From Marivivens sp. (GTDB lineage: Bacteria; Pseudomonadota; Alphaproteobacteria; Rhodobacterales; Rhodobacteraceae), in NCBI GenBank assembly GCA_024642185.1, contig JAHEBR010000127.1, forward strand, positions 1 through 6,218: DNA of 6,218 nucleotides, given 5' to 3'. The stretch's first letter is position 1. Every line of letters begins with the position of its first letter. Position numbers and translations under genes: made by a program. This document shows, in pieces, positions 5,432 through 6,218 of the stretch. Under the pieces are notes generated by a model that saw only the letters and a program-made list of their open reading frames with translations, did not search any database and had not been told where the DNA came from.

Positions 5432-5465
5432 ACGGCAAGAGCCAATTGGCCACCGGGAGCCCCAC
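5415..5465 (+). repeat. 9-bp direct repeat GAGCCCCAC in the divergent spacer
   Basis: GAGCCCCAC occurs at 5415-5423 and again at 5457-5465, 42 bases apart start to start, close to four helical turns. The first copy lies between the -35 and -10 hexamers of the aminotransferase promoter. The second directly abuts its start codon and overlaps the GGGAG ribosome binding site. It could be a pair of regulator sites or a coincidence in GC-rich DNA. Confidence 0.3.
5441..5450. promoter_or_regulatory. perfect 10-bp palindrome, candidate operator
   Basis: GCCAATTGGC is self-complementary and sits in the 79-bp spacer between the divergent XRE and aminotransferase genes, about 3-12 bases downstream of the predicted aminotransferase transcription start. 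A dimeric helix-turn-helix protein bound there would block transcription, and the adjacent XRE gene supplies one. Binding is inferred only from position and symmetry. Confidence 0.35.
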
Positions 5466-6218
5466 ATGACCTTTCTTTCCGCGACACTGAACCGCGTCAA
5501 ACCCTCGCCCACCATCGCCGTGACCACCAAGGCGGCCGAGCTGAAGGCCGCAGGCCGCGACATCATCGCGCTTGGGGCGGGCGAGCCCGATTTCGATACG
5601 CCGCAAAACATCAAGGACGCTGCGATCAAGGCGATCAATGAAGGCAAGACGAAATACACCGCCGTCGATGGCATCCCCGAATTGAAAAAGGCGATCTGCG
5701 CCAAGTTCAACCGCGAGAATGGCCTGAGCTACGAGCCTTCGCAGGTCACGGTTGGCAGCGGCGGCAAGCAGGTGCTCTATAATGCCCTGATGGCCACGCT
5801 GAACCCCGGCGACGAGGTGATCATCCCCGCGCCCTATTGGGTGAGCTATCCCGATATGGTCTTTCTTGCGGGCGGCGAGCCTGTGATCATCGAAGGGGCG
5901 ATGGACAAGGGATACAAGATCAGCGCAGCCCAGCTTGAGGCCGCGATCACGCCGAAAACCAAGTGGTTCCTCTTCAATTCGCCCTCGAACCCCACCGGCG
6001 CGGGCTATAGCTGGGACGAGTTGAAGGCGCTGACCGAGGTTCTCATGCGGCATCCCCACGTTTGGGTCATGTCGGACGATATGTATGAACACCTCGTCTT
6101 CGACGATTTCAAATTCTGCACGCCCGCGCAGGTCGAGCCGGGGCTTTATGACCGGACGCTCACGGTCAATGGCGTGTCGAAAGCCTATGCCATGACCGGC
6201 TGGCGCATCGGCTATGCG
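5466..6218 (+). CDS. aspC: PLP-dependent aspartate aminotransferase (class I, 5' part)
   Basis: This enzyme transfers the amino group between aspartate and 2-oxoglutarate in the cytoplasm. The first 251 residues of an expected ~400 are visible; the window ends inside the gene. The sequence is close by eye to the Thermus thermophilus/rhizobial type (AGEPDFDTP at 38-46, GKTKY at 60-64, GGKQ at 99-102, PYWVSYP at 123-129). Active-site residues present are Tyr64, Trp125, Asn175 (in NPTG), Asp204 and Tyr207 (SDDMYEHL), and Lys239 in SKAYAMTGWRIGY, the Schiff-base lysine. The C-terminal substrate-binding arginine lies beyond the edge. Lys12 (VKPS) is in the position linked to prephenate use in this subgroup, so the enzyme may also make arogenate for Tyr/Phe synthesis. 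The start at 5466 has GGGAG 6 bases upstream. It is divergent from the XRE/sdhE operon and preceded by a good promoter. Confidence 0.95.
   Translation, partial: MTFLSATLNRVKPSPTIAVTTKAAELKAAGRDIIALGAGEPDFDTPQNIKDAAIKAINEGKTKYTAVDGIPELKKAICAKFNRENGLSYEPSQVTVGSGGKQVLYNALMATLNPGDEVIIPAPYWVSYPDMVFLAGGEPVIIEGAMDKGYKISAAQLEAAITPKTKWFLFNSPSNPTGAGYSWDELKALTEVLMRHPHVWVMSDDMYEHLVFDDFKFCTPAQVEPGLYDRTLTVNGVSKAYAMTGWRIGYA

Noticed and set aside
5387..5710. Upstream extension of the XRE frame with a hydrophobic stretch
   Set aside because: It is antisense to the aminotransferase gene and to its promoter; the helix-turn-helix protein has its own ribosome binding site at 5392-5397.
5124..6092. Long minus-strand open frame across the aminotransferase and XRE genes
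   Set aside because: It is a high-GC shadow of two well-recognised genes; its His/Arg/Gly-rich translation shows no domain.

Overview
The window reads as chromosomal DNA of an alphaproteobacterium, most likely Rhodobacterales (Roseobacter/Rhodobacter type). The support is the high-GC codon usage, the flavin-dependent thymidylate synthase ThyX, an alphaproteobacterial-type SdhE, a Thermus/rhizobial-type aspartate aminotransferase and a single-domain glyoxalase I. This is inference from protein flavour, not from a marker gene. No tRNA, rRNA, insertion sequence, integrase, CRISPR array or origin was recognised.

Layout, left to right. Positions 1-84 hold an open frame that may be the tail of a forward gene cut by the window edge. 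thyX follows on the minus strand (91-1002). A 205-bp divergent spacer (1003-1207) separates it from a two-gene forward unit. The first gene (1208-2239) encodes a lipoprotein with a transferrin-binding-protein-B-like barrel. The second (2244-3629) encodes an outer-membrane protein with a TPR domain and a beta barrel, resembling the surface lipoprotein assembly modifier (Slam) family. Together they look like a self-contained device that builds a lipoprotein and delivers it to the cell surface. Next come gloA (3699-4127, forward) and, convergent to it with a 6-bp gap, a MarR-type regulator (4134-4643, minus).

On the right, a minus-strand two-gene operon carries an XRE/Cro-type regulator (4988-5386) whose stop overlaps the start of sdhE (4716-4991) in an ATGA junction. 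SdhE attaches FAD to succinate dehydrogenase. Divergent from it, across 79 bp, starts an aspartate/prephenate-type aminotransferase (5466 to beyond the right edge, 251 codons visible). That spacer holds a good sigma70-like promoter, a 10-bp perfect palindrome and a 9-bp direct repeat. It is the best candidate here for an operator, possibly read by the adjacent XRE protein.

The genes are mostly independent housekeeping units: dTMP synthesis, methylglyoxal detoxification, complex II maturation and amino-acid transamination. The accessory item is the lipoprotein/Slam-like pair. It has no TonB-dependent receptor beside it, so its ligand is unknown. It is the most interesting system in the window.
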